This document shows positions 53,898 to 63,806 of a stretch of 64,000 nucleotides of DNA, piece after piece. The stretch's first letter is position 1. Every line of letters starts with the position of its first letter. This stretch comes from an uncultured Bacilli bacterium (GTDB taxonomy: Bacteria; Bacillota_I; Bacilli_A; RF39; UBA660), in assembly GCA_944331895.1 (NCBI GenBank), contig CALVIX010000001.1:1-64000 (forward strand), given 5' to 3'. The notes below the pieces were generated by a model. That model did not search any database. It was given only the letters and a program-made list of their open reading frames with translations, and was not told where the DNA came from. The translations under genes were made by a program, and so were the position numbers.

Positions 53898-55139
53898 TTA
53901 ATCCTCCCTTACAAGTGGCATACTCATACATCTAGGACCACCTCTACCACGAGATAATTCAGCTCCTGGCATCTCTAATACTTTTAGTCCTTTTTCTCTT
54001 AATGTCTGATTTGTCGTTGCATTACGATCATATACGATAACAACTCCTGGAGCAATACATAATGTATTAGATCCATCATTCCATTGTTCTCTTTCGGCAG
54101 CAACTTTATCTCCACCCGCACAAGGAATCAATTCTACAGGTATTTTTAAATAAGATGACAAAATATTTTCAAGCGTATCGTTGATTTCGATAACATTGAG
54201 ATCCTCATCGCTATCTTCGATATTTCCCTCTGTAATTTCAAATACTTGTAATGTATCCATAATTCCTGGATGATATGTAAATTTATTTCTGTCAATTTGT
54301 GTAAATACTGTGTCTAAGTGCATAAATGCTCTTGAATTTGGAATGTTAAAAGCAAGCACTGTATCAATCTTACACTTTTTATCTTTAAATAAATTTTTAG
54401 CAAGTTGATCGATCGCCTCTGGGCAAGTACGCTGTGAAATTCCAACAGCCAAGATATGATCATTTAAATTCAATATATCTCCACCTTCGATGTGATATGT
54501 TAAATCACGATCGTAATACTTATCAACTTGTCCTTTATAATCTGGATGATATTTAAAAATGTACTCAGCATAAATCGTCTCTCTATTTCTCGTTACAGAA
54601 TACATATGATTTAAAGAAATACCTCTTCCGATACTTGCAAAATTATCTCTTGTAAAGTACAAGTTTGGCATTGGTGCAGCCAAGAAATCTGTCTCTTCTG
54701 TTACGAGGTCTACTAGAGATTTTTCATCTTTTCTCTTACTACGATTGATCTCGTAGATTTGAATTCCTTCCATTGTTTTCAATACGAGTTCTTTAGCATC
54801 TTTAAAACTATACAAGTATTGGAAAACTAATTCACGATACTTTGGAGTACGAATTCCAGCTTCGTAAATAAATTGATTGATGAATTCCTCGCGAATCTCA
54901 TCGCTTAAAGAAACAACATCAGCCATTAAATCTTCGAGATAGACTACCTCTACTCCATTTTCTTTTAGCATGCGTGCAAACTCGTCATGCTCTTTCTGTG
55001 CAACAGGTAAGTATGGGATATCGTCGAATAATAACTCTTGTAAGGTATCAGGAGTTAAATTCAAAAGCTCATTCCCTGGTCTGTGCAACAGAACTTTTTT
55101 TAGTGGCTTAATTTCGCTCGTCACGTTAATTTTATTCAT
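53898..55139 (-). CDS. arcA: arginine deiminase
   Basis: 413 residues. [13 protein letters not shown] at the N-terminus, [40 protein letters not shown] with the catalytic His, and GGPRCMSMP with the nucleophile Cys near the end. Converts arginine to citrulline and ammonia, giving acid tolerance and ATP through arcB and arcC. AGGAGG precedes the ATG. Confidence 0.97.
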   Translation of the reverse strand: MNKINVTSEIKPLKKVLLHRPGNELLNLTPDTLQELLFDDIPYLPVAQKEHDEFARMLKENGVEVVYLEDLMADVVSLSDEIREEFINQFIYEAGIRTPKYRELVFQYLYSFKDAKELVLKTMEGIQIYEINRSKRKDEKSLVDLVTEETDFLAAPMPNLYFTRDNFASIGRGISLNHMYSVTRNRETIYAEYIFKYHPDYKGQVDKYYDRDLTYHIEGGDILNLNDHILAVGISQRTCPEAIDQLAKNLFKDKKCKIDTVLAFNIPNSRAFMHLDTVFTQIDRNKFTYHPGIMDTLQVFEITEGNIEDSDEDLNVIEINDTLENILSSYLKIPVELIPCAGGDKVAAEREQWNDGSNTLCIAPGVVIVYDRNATTNQTLREKGLKVLEMPGAELSRGRGGPRCMSMPLVRED

Positions 55140-55149
55140 TTTACCCCTC

Positions 55150-55869
55150 CTATTTTATAATGTTCAAAAATTGTTGCAATCGTTCTGATTTTGGATGTTC
55201 AAATACTTCCTGTGTAGGACCATCTTCTACGATCGTTCCACCATCTACAAATAGAACGCGCGTTGCAAAATTTTTGGCGAAATTTAATTCGTGTGTTACC
55301 ACAATCATGGTAATATTCTTCTTGCTCACCTCCATGATCAAATTTAAAACTTCTTCAATCATTTCTGGATCTAACGCACTTGTCGGTTCATCGAACAATA
55401 TCACTTCTGGATTCATGAGTAATGTTCGAACAATCGCCACGCGCTGTTTCTGTCCTCCAGATAAAGACGATGGATAAACATCTTCCTTATCCTCTAAATG
55501 AATCTGTTTTAAATACTCTCGTGCCTCACGATACGCTTGATCTTTCGGCATCAATTTATTTAAAATTGGTGCGAGTGTAATATTTTCAATTACTGTCATA
55601 TTGTCAAACAATTGAAAGCTTTGAAACACCATACCAATTTTACCCTGAATTTTTTTATAGTTTCTACGATTTAATTTCATGTCGTGATAATAAATCGCAC
55701 CACCAGTTGGTTCTTCTAGTAAGTTTAAACAACGTAATAACGTACTTTTTCCACCACCCGATGGACCAATAATTACTATTTTTTCATTCGCCTCTACTTC
55801 AAAATTAACTTTCTTTAATACTTGATTTTCTCCAAATGACTTCTCTAAATTTTTAACTCGATACACCAT
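55150..55869 (-). CDS. amino-acid ABC transporter ATPase (GlnQ/ArtM type)
   Basis: 239 residues. GPSGGGKSTLLRC (Walker A), SLSGGQKQRVAI (signature), VILFDEPTSALDPE (Walker B), VVTHELNFA (H-loop). The sequence is typical of polar-amino-acid importers. It overlaps the permease gene by 17 bases. With arcA 10 bases downstream, arginine is the likely cargo. Confidence 0.93.
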   Translation of the reverse strand: MVYRVKNLEKSFGENQVLKKVNFEVEANEKIVIIGPSGGGKSTLLRCLNLLEEPTGGAIYYHDMKLNRRNYKKIQGKIGMVFQSFQLFDNMTVIENITLAPILNKLMPKDQAYREAREYLKQIHLEDKEDVYPSSLSGGQKQRVAIVRTLLMNPEVILFDEPTSALDPEMIEEVLNLIMEVSKKNITMIVVTHELNFAKNFATRVLFVDGGTIVEDGPTQEVFEHPKSERLQQFLNIIK

Positions 55870-56545
55870 GATTTAACTTCCTTTCTCCAAACTTCATCAG
55901 TTTTGATAACAAGTATGTCAGAAGTAGATAAATCAAAGCAGAGATGACAAGTGGAAAAAAATAATCATACGTACGAGACGAAATAATATCGGCAGCTTTA
56001 ATAAGTTCCACAATTCCAACGTATCCAGCAATCGATGTCTCTTTTACAAGCGTGATCATCTCGTTTCCTAATGCCGGGAAAATATTGCGTAACGCCTGTG
56101 GAAAAATAACGTAACGCATCGTTTGGATATAATTTAATCCAAGCGTCTGACAAGCTTCCTTTTGCCCTGGATCGATTCCTTCAAATCCTGCGCGAAATAT
56201 CTCGGCAACATAGGCACCAGAATTGATTCCAAATGTTAAAATCCCTACGATGATCGGTGAAATTGGAATTGTCTTAAAAATGACATAATATAAGATCATT
56301 AACTGTAATAATGTAGGAGTTCCACGAATGATATAAACATAGAATCGACATATTCCATGCAATATTTTTAATCGTCCTGTCTGCTTGTGATAATCCGTGA
56401 TAATACTGACGAGCATTCCTAGAAACAATCCTAATAAAACAGAAAAGAAAGCAATGAGTAATGTAAACTTCAAACCTTCTAAAAAATATAAATAACGATC
56501 TTCTAAAATAAATGTTTTATAAAATGAATCTACAGCATCCTGCAT
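55853..56545 (-). CDS. amino-acid ABC transporter permease
   Basis: 230 residues, five membrane helices. The family line YVYIIRGTPTLLQLMILYY and the cytoplasmic EAA loop EACQTLGLNYIQTMRYVIFPQA identify a His/Glu/Gln/Arg-type permease. Middle gene of a three-gene importer. Confidence 0.93.
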   Translation of the reverse strand: MQDAVDSFYKTFILEDRYLYFLEGLKFTLLIAFFSVLLGLFLGMLVSIITDYHKQTGRLKILHGICRFYVYIIRGTPTLLQLMILYYVIFKTIPISPIIVGILTFGINSGAYVAEIFRAGFEGIDPGQKEACQTLGLNYIQTMRYVIFPQALRNIFPALGNEMITLVKETSIAGYVGIVELIKAADIISSRTYDYFFPLVISALIYLLLTYLLSKLMKFGERKLNHGVSS

Positions 56546-56557
56546 ACCACATCTCTC

Positions 56558-57292
56558 CTACTTTGAATGTTTGAGAATCAACTGATCGATCGTTCCATCT
56601 TCCTGCAATTCTTTCAACACTTTATCGATCTCTTGTTTTAACTCAGTATTTCCCTTTTTTACAATCATTCCATATTTATCCTGGAACAAAATTCCATCCA
56701 TAATTTTTAACTCTGGGTTTTCAGCTACAATTTCTTCGGCCGGTAATTGATCCATAATTAAACAATCTGCCTTGTTACTCTTAACATCCTCGACAGCTGT
56801 TAAATATTTTTTATGTGTCATCAATGTAGCATATGGATAATTATCCGTGACATACATATCCGCAACTGTTCCCAATTGCACTGCGATCTTTTTATTTTGA
56901 ATCTCATCAAAACTTGTCAAAGGAGAATCTTTTCGAACAACGACAACTTGATTCGATGTCGTGTACTCAATAGAAAAATCAACTTCCTCTTTTCTCTCCT
57001 CTGTAATACTCATTCCAGCAGCTGCAAAATCAGCTTTCCCACTCTTTACTTCGTTAATCAAAAAGTCGAATGCGACATCCTTTACTACCAGTTTCTTATC
57101 TAGGCGCTTTGCAATTTCCTTTGCAATATCGATATCGACTCCGACAATCTCTCCGTCCTTATAATACTCGTATGGTGCGAAACCCGCCTCTGTCACCATA
57201 ACAAGTTCATTTTCATTTTTGCCACATGCAGTACATCCAAACACTATAGCTAATAAAGCAATCGTTCCAATGAATAACTTAAATCTTCTCAT
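56558..57292 (-). CDS. amino-acid ABC transporter substrate-binding lipoprotein
   Basis: 244 residues. Signal with a lipobox-like VFGC at Cys20 (a second Cys at 23), then the SBP_bac_3 fold: VTEAGFAPYEYYKDGEIVGVD, DFAAAGMSITEERKEEVDFS, IAVQLGTVADMYV. Binding-pocket residues fit polar amino acids. First gene of the importer-arc operon, which suggests arginine. Confidence 0.92.
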   Translation of the reverse strand: MRRFKLFIGTIALLAIVFGCTACGKNENELVMVTEAGFAPYEYYKDGEIVGVDIDIAKEIAKRLDKKLVVKDVAFDFLINEVKSGKADFAAAGMSITEERKEEVDFSIEYTTSNQVVVVRKDSPLTSFDEIQNKKIAVQLGTVADMYVTDNYPYATLMTHKKYLTAVEDVKSNKADCLIMDQLPAEEIVAENPELKIMDGILFQDKYGMIVKKGNTELKQEIDKVLKELQEDGTIDQLILKHSK

Positions 57293-57314
57293 GATACCTA
57301 CTCCTATTATATTA

Positions 57315-57350
57315 ATATCATATCAAACGTTCATAAAAAAGTAAAGAATA
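57315..57350 (-). promoter_or_regulatory. promoter of the importer-arc operon
   Basis: TTTACT and TATGAT on the minus strand with a 17-base spacer; a second TATAAT lies about 10 bases further on. The operon probably runs from 57292 to 50522 as no strong terminator is seen inside. No clear ArgR box was found by eye. Confidence 0.5.
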
Positions 57351-57354
57351 TCGC

Positions 57355-57386
57355 ACAAAAAAAGAAACATATTGCTATGCTTCTTT
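57355..57386 (-). terminator. valS terminator
   Basis: AGAAGCATA / TATGTTTCT stem (one G-T pair), GCAA loop, seven T on the minus strand; contains the valS stop. Confidence 0.75.
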
Positions 57387-59921
57387 CATTTTTTCGATAA
57401 TGAGTTGTAACTCTGCTTTTTCTTTTTCTAAATTTGTTCTTTCTTGTTCTACGATATGACTTGGTGCTTTAGAAACATAATTTTCGTTAGCGAGTAATTT
57501 TTCACGCCGTGCAATCGACTGTTCTAACGAAGTTTTATTCTCCTCTAATTTCAAGCGTTCCTCTTCTTTATTTGCACTACCGTCATAGTAAAGTGAAACG
57601 GTATCATTTTGATATGGTAAAGATAGGCACGTTAAACTTTCATCCGTCACTTGATCGATGCATTGTGAAGTATCTACCTTTAACATCTTAGTTAAGATAT
57701 CTTGATACTTCTTTGCACTGTTTAAAACAAGTTGATATTCTTTTCCTATCTTGTATTCTACCTTCGCTTTACGAATTTTTTGAACAAGTTCGATGACATC
57801 GTCAAGTTCTGTATCAAACGCATATTTAGCATCATAAACAGGATAACTACTTGTCATGATCGTCTCATCGTGCATTGGTAACATCTGATAAATTTCTTCC
57901 GTTACATATGGCATGAATGGATGTAACATCTTTAATATATCTGTAAGTACCCAGATGAGGACAGATTTTGTCGTATCGTTCATGTTAACCTTAGCAAGTT
58001 CGATATACCAATCACAGAAATCATTCCAAATAAAGTGATACAATTCTGCCCCTACTACATGAAAATCATACTGATCCATATGCTTACGTACCGTCTTAAT
58101 CGTCGCTTCTAACTTAGACAAAATCCATTGATCGCTCGTGTTTAAGTTTTCCACTGTATAATTTTCTTTTGTAAATCCTTCTAAATTCATCAATACAAAT
58201 CGAGACGCATTCCAAAGTTTATTGATAAAATTCCATGTAGATGCTACTTTTTCTTCATCGTAACGTAAATCCATTCCAGGTGCGGAAGAAGTTGCCAAGA
58301 AATATCTCAATGAGTCAGCCCCATATTTTTCAATCACATCCATTGGATCGACTCCATTTCCAAGAGACTTACTCATTTTACGTCCTTCTTTATCCCGAAT
58401 GAGTCCATGAATCAAACAATCTTTAAATGGTCTTTGATCCGTAAATTCCAATCCCTGAAATGTCATACGATTTACCCAAAACGGAATAATATCGTATCCA
58501 GTCACTAATACATTGTTTGGATAATATCTCTTAAAGTCATCAGTTTTTTCTGGCCAACCAAGCGTGCTAAATGGCCAAAGTGCACTACTAAACCACGTAT
58601 CTAATACGTCGCTATCCTGAACCCATCCATCTTCCTCTGGCGCTTCCATTCCAACATATACTTCGTCCCCTTTATACCAAGCAGGAATACGGTGTCCCCA
58701 CCACAATTGACGAGAAATACACCAATCATAAGTAATCTCCATCCAGTGGTTCATAATCTTTTCAAATCGTTCTGGAACAAAGTTTACTTTAGTCTTTTTA
58801 TTCTTCTGATTTTCCAACACTCGATCAGCAAGTGGACGCATACGAACAAACCACTGCTTTGAAAGATATGGTTCTACCATGACATCTGTTCTTTCGCTAT
58901 GTCCAACAGAGTGAACCATCGGTTCTATCTTTACTAATAATCCCGCGTCTTTTAAATCTTTGATCAAAGCCTCTCTACATTCGTAGCGATCCATTCCTTG
59001 GTATTTGAAAGCATTCTCATTCATCGTTGCATCTGGATTCATAACGATGATACGTTCTAAATGATGGCGATTTCCCACCTCAAAATCATTCGGATCATGA
59101 GCAGGTGTAATCTTAACCACTCCTGTTCCAAATTCCATATCTGCATGTTCATCACCAACGATCGGAATTAACTTATTGACAATCGGTAACACAACATGCT
59201 TACCAATTAAATGTTTATAGCGCTCATCTTCAGGGTTAACCGCAACAGCAGTATCTCCAAATAACGTTTCAGGACGTGTCGTTGCAACCTCGAGATATTC
59301 GTCACTATCTTCTAACATATACTTGATATGATAAAATGCCCCCTCGACATCTTTATAGATAACTTCCTCGTTAGAAAGCGCTGTCATTGCTTCAGGGTCC
59401 CAGTTAATAATTCTCTCTCCACGATAAATAAGACCTTTTTTATAGAGTGTTACAAAAACATGACGAACTGCTTTAGATAAACCATCGTCTAAAGTAAATC
59501 GTTCTTTTGTATAATCGAGACTAAGTCCCATTTTAGCCCACTGTCTATGAATGTTTTCAGCATACTCTTCTTTCCAATCCCAAGCATGACTAAGCCATTC
59601 CTCCCGATCCATCTCTCGAGGCTGAATTCCCATACCTTTTAACTTCGCATCTACCTTTGCCTGCGTTGCAATTCCAGCATGATCCATTCCTGGAAGCCAT
59701 AATGCATCATATCCGTCCATTCTTTTGTAGCGAATCAGAATATCTTGTAATGTCGTGTCCCAAGCATGCCCTAAATGTAATTTACCTGTTACGTTCGGTG
59801 GTGGAATTACGATACAATATGGCTTTTTGCTCAGATCTCCTGACGTAAAATATCCTTTTTCTTTCCAATGTTCATACTTTCCCTTTTCTACTTCTTTTGG
59901 ATTATATTTTTTATCTAACAT
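57375..59921 (-). CDS. valS: valyl-tRNA synthetase
   Basis: 848 residues. [15 protein letters not shown] is the H-I-G-H region; [14 protein letters not shown] holds KMSKS; the editing domain with [17 protein letters not shown] lies between; the C-terminal coiled coil ([20 protein letters not shown]) is typical. Its start overlaps the HD-domain gene by seven bases and GGAGAGG serves as ribosome site. Under T-box control with that gene. Confidence 0.97.
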   Translation of the reverse strand: MLDKKYNPKEVEKGKYEHWKEKGYFTSGDLSKKPYCIVIPPPNVTGKLHLGHAWDTTLQDILIRYKRMDGYDALWLPGMDHAGIATQAKVDAKLKGMGIQPREMDREEWLSHAWDWKEEYAENIHRQWAKMGLSLDYTKERFTLDDGLSKAVRHVFVTLYKKGLIYRGERIINWDPEAMTALSNEEVIYKDVEGAFYHIKYMLEDSDEYLEVATTRPETLFGDTAVAVNPEDERYKHLIGKHVVLPIVNKLIPIVGDEHADMEFGTGVVKITPAHDPNDFEVGNRHHLERIIVMNPDATMNENAFKYQGMDRYECREALIKDLKDAGLLVKIEPMVHSVGHSERTDVMVEPYLSKQWFVRMRPLADRVLENQKNKKTKVNFVPERFEKIMNHWMEITYDWCISRQLWWGHRIPAWYKGDEVYVGMEAPEEDGWVQDSDVLDTWFSSALWPFSTLGWPEKTDDFKRYYPNNVLVTGYDIIPFWVNRMTFQGLEFTDQRPFKDCLIHGLIRDKEGRKMSKSLGNGVDPMDVIEKYGADSLRYFLATSSAPGMDLRYDEEKVASTWNFINKLWNASRFVLMNLEGFTKENYTVENLNTSDQWILSKLEATIKTVRKHMDQYDFHVVGAELYHFIWNDFCDWYIELAKVNMNDTTKSVLIWVLTDILKMLHPFMPYVTEEIYQMLPMHDETIMTSSYPVYDAKYAFDTELDDVIELVQKIRKAKVEYKIGKEYQLVLNSAKKYQDILTKMLKVDTSQCIDQVTDESLTCLSLPYQNDTVSLYYDGSANKEEERLKLEENKTSLEQSIARREKLLANENYVSKAPSHIVEQERTNLEKEKAELQLIIEKMKEA

Positions 59922-60628
59922 GTAAACCTCTCCTTTAAATATCTCTGTGCCCGATCTAGCTCTTGACAGGCAACTTCATCCTTTACCCTATCTTTCAAAC
60001 GATCGATAATCTTTCGTTCAAATAAAATATCGACGGTAGGTTTAAAATAAATATCATAGAAAAAACCAATTTGGATAAATACATTGTCCGTATTCGTTCT
60101 AGGACCATTGATTCTCACTTGTGAGCGAGACTGTACTTGCGCTAAAATGTTTGGTTTCACTACACCGTCCATGTAAAATTTCATAATACCTTCACAAGAA
60201 AGTTCTAGAATATCAATTTTGTCAGCATCACGAATTAACTGACAGAAAAATTTAGTTCGTGTATCTAAATCAGAGGCAATCGCAAACTTATTATGATATT
60301 TAACAGCCATTTCTATGATTCGATAATTTTCTTTTGCAATAGGAAAACTTGTAATCAACCCATCTTGAAATAATAGTTTTACTCCATAATCGGCATGATC
60401 TAAAAGTGAGTCATCATAAGAATTCGTTTTTTCGAATTGATGGAATCTTCCAATATCGTGTAAAATTCCAATCTGGTACGCTAACTCTTTATCTTTCTCC
60501 GATAAGTGGAGCTCATCTGCAATCTGTAAGCAATTTTCTGCCACACGATACGTATGAATATGTTTTCGTTTGATATGAAAATTATTCAAATCAAACTGTT
60601 TCAAGTAATCTTCGAATGCTTTATCCAT
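59915..60628 (-). CDS. HD-domain phosphohydrolase in the valS operon
   Basis: 237 residues from the ATG at 60628, after GGGGGAGG; the open frame upstream overlaps the T-box terminator. [29 protein letters not shown] with the H-D pair, [11 protein letters not shown] and [13 protein letters not shown] give the four metal-binding positions of the HD superfamily. These enzymes hydrolyse nucleotides or signalling nucleotides; the substrate is unknown. It is the first gene of a T-box-valS transcript. Confidence 0.85.
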   Translation of the reverse strand: MDKAFEDYLKQFDLNNFHIKRKHIHTYRVAENCLQIADELHLSEKDKELAYQIGILHDIGRFHQFEKTNSYDDSLLDHADYGVKLLFQDGLITSFPIAKENYRIIEMAVKYHNKFAIASDLDTRTKFFCQLIRDADKIDILELSCEGIMKFYMDGVVKPNILAQVQSRSQVRINGPRTNTDNVFIQIGFFYDIYFKPTVDILFERKIIDRLKDRVKDEVACQELDRAQRYLKERFTC

Positions 60629-60868
60629 AAATCCTCCCCCAAAAAAAATCACATCCTATGTAAGGACGTGATGAACGTGGTACCACCTTAGTTTACATAG
60701 CTTTCGCTATGCCTCAAAAGATAACGCTCTTTTTGCGGACTTTCTTACTCTATTTCGGAAAATCAACTCCCAAGCTACCTTCCAATTTTCTTTGTATCTA
60801 TTTCCAGCAACCATAGACTCTCTATTACAAATCCAATTGTACTCCTCTTGTTCCTTGTTTTTTACATG
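60629..60868 (-). ncRNA. T-box leader of the HD gene and valS
   Basis: T-box GGTGGTACCACG at 60676-60687 (minus strand); T after TGG fits the A discriminator of tRNA-Val. Terminator ATCACGTCCTTA / TAGGATGTGAT plus eight T (about 60643-60672). An AGTA loop motif lies near the 5' end and GAAGGTAGC further on, in which GTA may be the Val specifier. About 180 bases precede the T-box. The terminator half is nearly the same as in pheST. Confidence 0.88.
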
Positions 60869-60873
60869 AGACT

Positions 60874-60901
60874 ATTATAACACAATCTTTTTTATTTTCA
60901 A
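60874..60901 (-). promoter_or_regulatory. promoter of the valS T-box operon
   Basis: TTGAAA (60896-60901) and TATAAT (60874-60879), 16-base spacer, minus strand; the -35 box lies just behind the stop of the LamG gene. Confidence 0.7.
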
Positions 60902-60906
60902 ATAGC

Positions 60907-61755
60907 CTATTCGAACATTTGATATCTTCTTTTATCCACCTGATAATTATGCATGATTTCATCTTCCGATAAAGCTCGATTATAAATACGAACGGCATAT
61001 ACCTTCCCTACGAAATAATCTTGGGCTGGATTAGATCCATTGGGATTTACTCCTATCATCATTGTAGAATTTTCCTGAGGCTTTGCAATCGTTCCTGCCG
61101 CAGTAACCTCATATTTTGCTCCATTTTGATAAAAAATTGCTTTTGCATTGTCATAACTTCCACTCATATAATACATTTTGTTTATACTGTTTGGATCTAT
61201 TCCGTATGGATCGGTAATCGCATCTACAATATACGTTCCATTGACACTTACTTGAAAGGCAAAAACTCCAGTTGTTGTGTGATACTCAATTGCATATCCA
61301 CCATTTTCCAAATTACCGACAACTAGTCCTGTATTATTACCTCCAAGACTCACAACCGCTTCCAATGTAATCTGCTCGTAATTCATCTGTGGAAGTTTTA
61401 CATATTCTTTTCCAGTAAATGTTAAAGCTCCTTGTTGTGGATTAGTAGAATAATCAAATCCCACCATTTCTCCATGATTTCCACTACCACTTAGATCTTT
61501 CCAAATATATTTATCTCCTTTTTTTTCAGCACCTTGATATCCATCAAAATACCCGATTAACCCATCGGAAATATATTCGTATGTATTAGATGCATTGATC
61601 TTTTCCGCTGCCTCCTTATTTGTTCGATCTAATAAAACTTTACGACTTGCAAGTAATCCGAGTGTTCCTAATAACAACATGATGAAAAGCACTAAAAGTG
61701 GATAAACCACTCCTGCCATTGCAAATCCTTTATTATCTAAATGAAATAATTTCAT
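60907..61755 (-). CDS. pilin-like anchor fused to a LamG/concanavalin-type domain
   Basis: 282 residues. NKG-FAMAGVVYPLLVLFIMLLLG has a prepilin-like Gly-Phe cut site and long hydrophobic helix, though without Glu at +5, followed by SRKVLLDRTNKEAAEKIN as in TadE/pseudopilin stalks. From about residue 60 a LamG-like jellyroll follows: GLIGYFDGYQG, WKDLSGSGNHGEMVG, LTFTGKEYVKLP, ITLEAVVSLG, and KVYAVRIYNRALSEDEI, the classic LamG_3 ending. It would present a carbohydrate- or protein-binding domain at the surface. AAGGTGACTT precedes the ATG. Confidence 0.82.
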   Translation of the reverse strand: MKLFHLDNKGFAMAGVVYPLLVLFIMLLLGTLGLLASRKVLLDRTNKEAAEKINASNTYEYISDGLIGYFDGYQGAEKKGDKYIWKDLSGSGNHGEMVGFDYSTNPQQGALTFTGKEYVKLPQMNYEQITLEAVVSLGGNNTGLVVGNLENGGYAIEYHTTTGVFAFQVSVNGTYIVDAITDPYGIDPNSINKMYYMSGSYDNAKAIFYQNGAKYEVTAAGTIAKPQENSTMMIGVNPNGSNPAQDYFVGKVYAVRIYNRALSEDEIMHNYQVDKRRYQMFE

Positions 61756-61795
61756 AAGTCACCTTCTTATTCTATATTCATCATACACAAAATCG

Positions 61796-61823
61796 AAAAA
61801 AAAAACAACTATTTCGTTGTTTC
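61796..61823 (-). terminator. rpmF terminator
   Basis: AACAAC / GTTGTT stem with a GAAATA loop and ten T on the minus strand; the stop codon lies in the loop. Confidence 0.75.
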
Positions 61824-62024
61824 TTCTTCAGTTTTAACAACTTCTTTCCCTTTGTAAGTTCCGCAATTAGGACAAACTCTGTGTGGTCTAATCGCTGCTC
61901 CACATTTTGGACATTTCGTTGTTTGATTTTCACTGATTTTATAGTGTGTACGACGTTTTCTTTTTCTTGTTTTACTAGTTTTTCTAAATGGTACAGCAAA
62001 TAATTGAATGTCTAACTTCATCAT
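61809..62024 (-). CDS. rpmF: 50S ribosomal protein L32 with N-terminal leader
   Basis: 71 residues. [20 protein letters not shown] is the usual L32 start (after the Met), and CPKC...CPNC forms the zinc ribbon. Unlike ordinary L32, nine residues, MMKLDIQLF, come first. The join LQ/IQ-L-F-A resembles the site cut by the Prp protease in the leader of L27 of Bacillota (L-Q-F-F-A). AGAGGTG sits five bases before the first ATG, and no start exists at the Ala, so the leader is translated. Confidence 0.92.
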   Translation of the reverse strand: MMKLDIQLFAVPFRKTSKTRKRKRRTHYKISENQTTKCPKCGAAIRPHRVCPNCGTYKGKEVVKTEEETTK

Positions 62025-62040
62025 ATTAACACCTCTTTCT

Positions 62041-62526
62041 CTAAAGTAAATCTTTTAATTTTGCCAATGCTGGATTCGTCTCTTTCACCGAGTCCTTATC
62101 TGTTACAAGTTTCCATCCATCACCTTCGAGATGAACTTCTTCTGCTTCCTTGCTTACAACTCGCATTGGAATTTCCATTAGTATATTTTCCCATATTATT
62201 GGCAAAATATCAATACTATTTTCAATCTTTTTTGCATTTTCATCGATTTCTTGTAAGATTTGTTCTAGATTTCCCTCTATTTTTAATTGAAATGGATATT
62301 CCACTGGTTTTAAAGTAATCGCACACGGCAGAATCATCGTTCCGGTAACTTCCATAGAAATCTCATATTCGTCTAATGCATCTAGCGTAATATCTCCTAC
62401 AACTCTTACATCTTTTAAATCGAGTAGTTCTGTATCCTCGATCCATTCTTTTGGAATCGTTACTTCTGCATCAATTGAAATATATGCATCTAATTTATTT
62501 TTTAATCGTATCAAATCAAATTCCAT
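62041..62526 (-). CDS. yceD: YceD/DUF177 protein
   Basis: 161 residues from the ATG at 62526 (GGGTGAT upstream). Matches the DUF177 family: [39 protein letters not shown] (the family's C-x-R/L-x-L-x-P-x-x-Y/x line) and a C-terminal [11 protein letters not shown]. Members lie next to rpmF and take part in 23S rRNA or ribosome work. Here the usual C-R-C Cys is single. Rpmf follows at 16 bases. Confidence 0.9.
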   Translation of the reverse strand: MEFDLIRLKNKLDAYISIDAEVTIPKEWIEDTELLDLKDVRVVGDITLDALDEYEISMEVTGTMILPCAITLKPVEYPFQLKIEGNLEQILQEIDENAKKIENSIDILPIIWENILMEIPMRVVSKEAEEVHLEGDGWKLVTDKDSVKETNPALAKLKDLL

Positions 62527-62621
62527 AAAATCACCCGTGTTTCCATTATACCGAACTCTCATCTATTTTGCAACGTTCCTTTCTTCTTTCATTTATGTTA
62601 CAATAACTCTAGGTGAGATGT

Positions 62622-63788
62622 ATGAAAACAGTTGGAATTATCTGTGAATATAGTCCATTTCATAATGGACATGAATATCACATCAAACAAGTCAAAAAAT
62701 TATATCCGGACGCAAACATTATTTTAATATTAAGTGGAAACTTTACACAGCGCGGGCTTCCGAGTGTTTTAGATAAGTGGACGAAAACCGAGATTGCACT
62801 CCGACACGGGATTGATCTCGTCGTAGAACTTCCATTTGTTTTTGCAACCCAAAGTGCAGATATTTTTGCTCGTGGTAGTATCTTTCTGCTAAAGGCTCTC
62901 AACGTAGATACCCTCGTCTTTGGAAGTGAAGAAAACAATATTCAAATGTTGCAGACACTAGCGCATATACAGTGCAATGACCCAAAATACGATCAACTTG
63001 TCAAAAATTATCTACAGGAAGGTGTAAACTATCCTACTGCTATGTCGAAAGCATTAGAAGCATTTCATTCGACGGCGATTACTTCTCCAAACGATTTATT
63101 AGGATTAAGCTACGTAAAAGAAATTATCAAACAACATGCTAACATACAACCTGTCACAATTCAAAGAACTAGTGATTTCCACGATACCAATAGTCAAGAT
63201 GATATCGTAAGCGCGACACGTATTCGTACAGCTTTAAAAAATAATGAAGATATCTCGCGTTTTGTTCCAAAAGATACATTATCCGCTTTCGATCATCACA
63301 TCATCGATATCGAAGACTATTATCCATTTCTGTTTTATAGACTGGCTACCTTCCAAGGACAGATCGCATCCAATCAAACTGTCGATGAAGGAATAGAACA
63401 CCGTATTTTAAAATATTATATCGAATGCGCTTCTATAGAAGAGTTCATTCATAAAATTAAAACAAAACGATATACATACAATAAACTTATGAGAATGATT
63501 CTACATATTCTATGTAATTTTACAAAAGAAGAAGCAAAAGCAGTACCATATCCGACATATATTCGTATTTTAGGGCTCACGGAAACTGGAATCGCCTATT
63601 TAAATTCCATCAAGAAGAATTGCCCACTACCTATCATTACATCATTATCTCAAATAGACGATCTATGCAGTCAAATAGAATATAGAGCAACTGCTGTATA
63701 TAGTTCCGTATTTCTAAAAGAAAAAAGAACGCAATTACTTACTAGAGAATTTCAAAAAAAACCAATCATACAAAAAAGCGCTTTATAA
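62622..63788 (+). CDS. tmcAL: tRNA(Met) cytidine acetate ligase
   Basis: 388 residues from the ATG at 62622 (AGGTGA six bases upstream; a GTG at 62613 lies in that site). GIICEYSPFHNGHEYHI holds the nucleotidyltransferase H-x-G-H motif; LSGNFTQRGLPSVLDKW and VELPFVFATQSADIFARG are TmcAL (YlbM) signatures. It makes acetylcytidine at the wobble base of elongator tRNA-Met from acetate and ATP. Divergent from yceD, as in other Bacillota. Confidence 0.94.
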   Translation: MKTVGIICEYSPFHNGHEYHIKQVKKLYPDANIILILSGNFTQRGLPSVLDKWTKTEIALRHGIDLVVELPFVFATQSADIFARGSIFLLKALNVDTLVFGSEENNIQMLQTLAHIQCNDPKYDQLVKNYLQEGVNYPTAMSKALEAFHSTAITSPNDLLGLSYVKEIIKQHANIQPVTIQRTSDFHDTNSQDDIVSATRIRTALKNNEDISRFVPKDTLSAFDHHIIDIEDYYPFLFYRLATFQGQIASNQTVDEGIEHRILKYYIECASIEEFIHKIKTKRYTYNKLMRMILHILCNFTKEEAKAVPYPTYIRILGLTETGIAYLNSIKKNCPLPIITSLSQIDDLCSQIEYRATAVYSSVFLKEKRTQLLTREFQKKPIIQKSAL

Positions 63789-63806
63789 AAAGCGTTTTAT
63801 TTTTTC
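63772..63806. terminator. bidirectional terminator after tmcAL
   Basis: CGCTTT / AAAGCG stem with a four-base loop, T-run right and A-run left; overlaps both neighbouring stop codons. Confidence 0.75.

Noticed and set aside
61781-61999. Lys-rich frame overlapping rpmF
   Set aside because: A shifted reading of the basic L32 sequence; the rpmF frame has the zinc ribbon and ribosome site.
61998-62024. The MKLDIQLF leader as a remnant of a phage capsid gene, since some capsid proteins begin similarly
   Set aside because: It is in frame with a complete L32 and no other phage sequence is near; a Prp-type leader explains it better.
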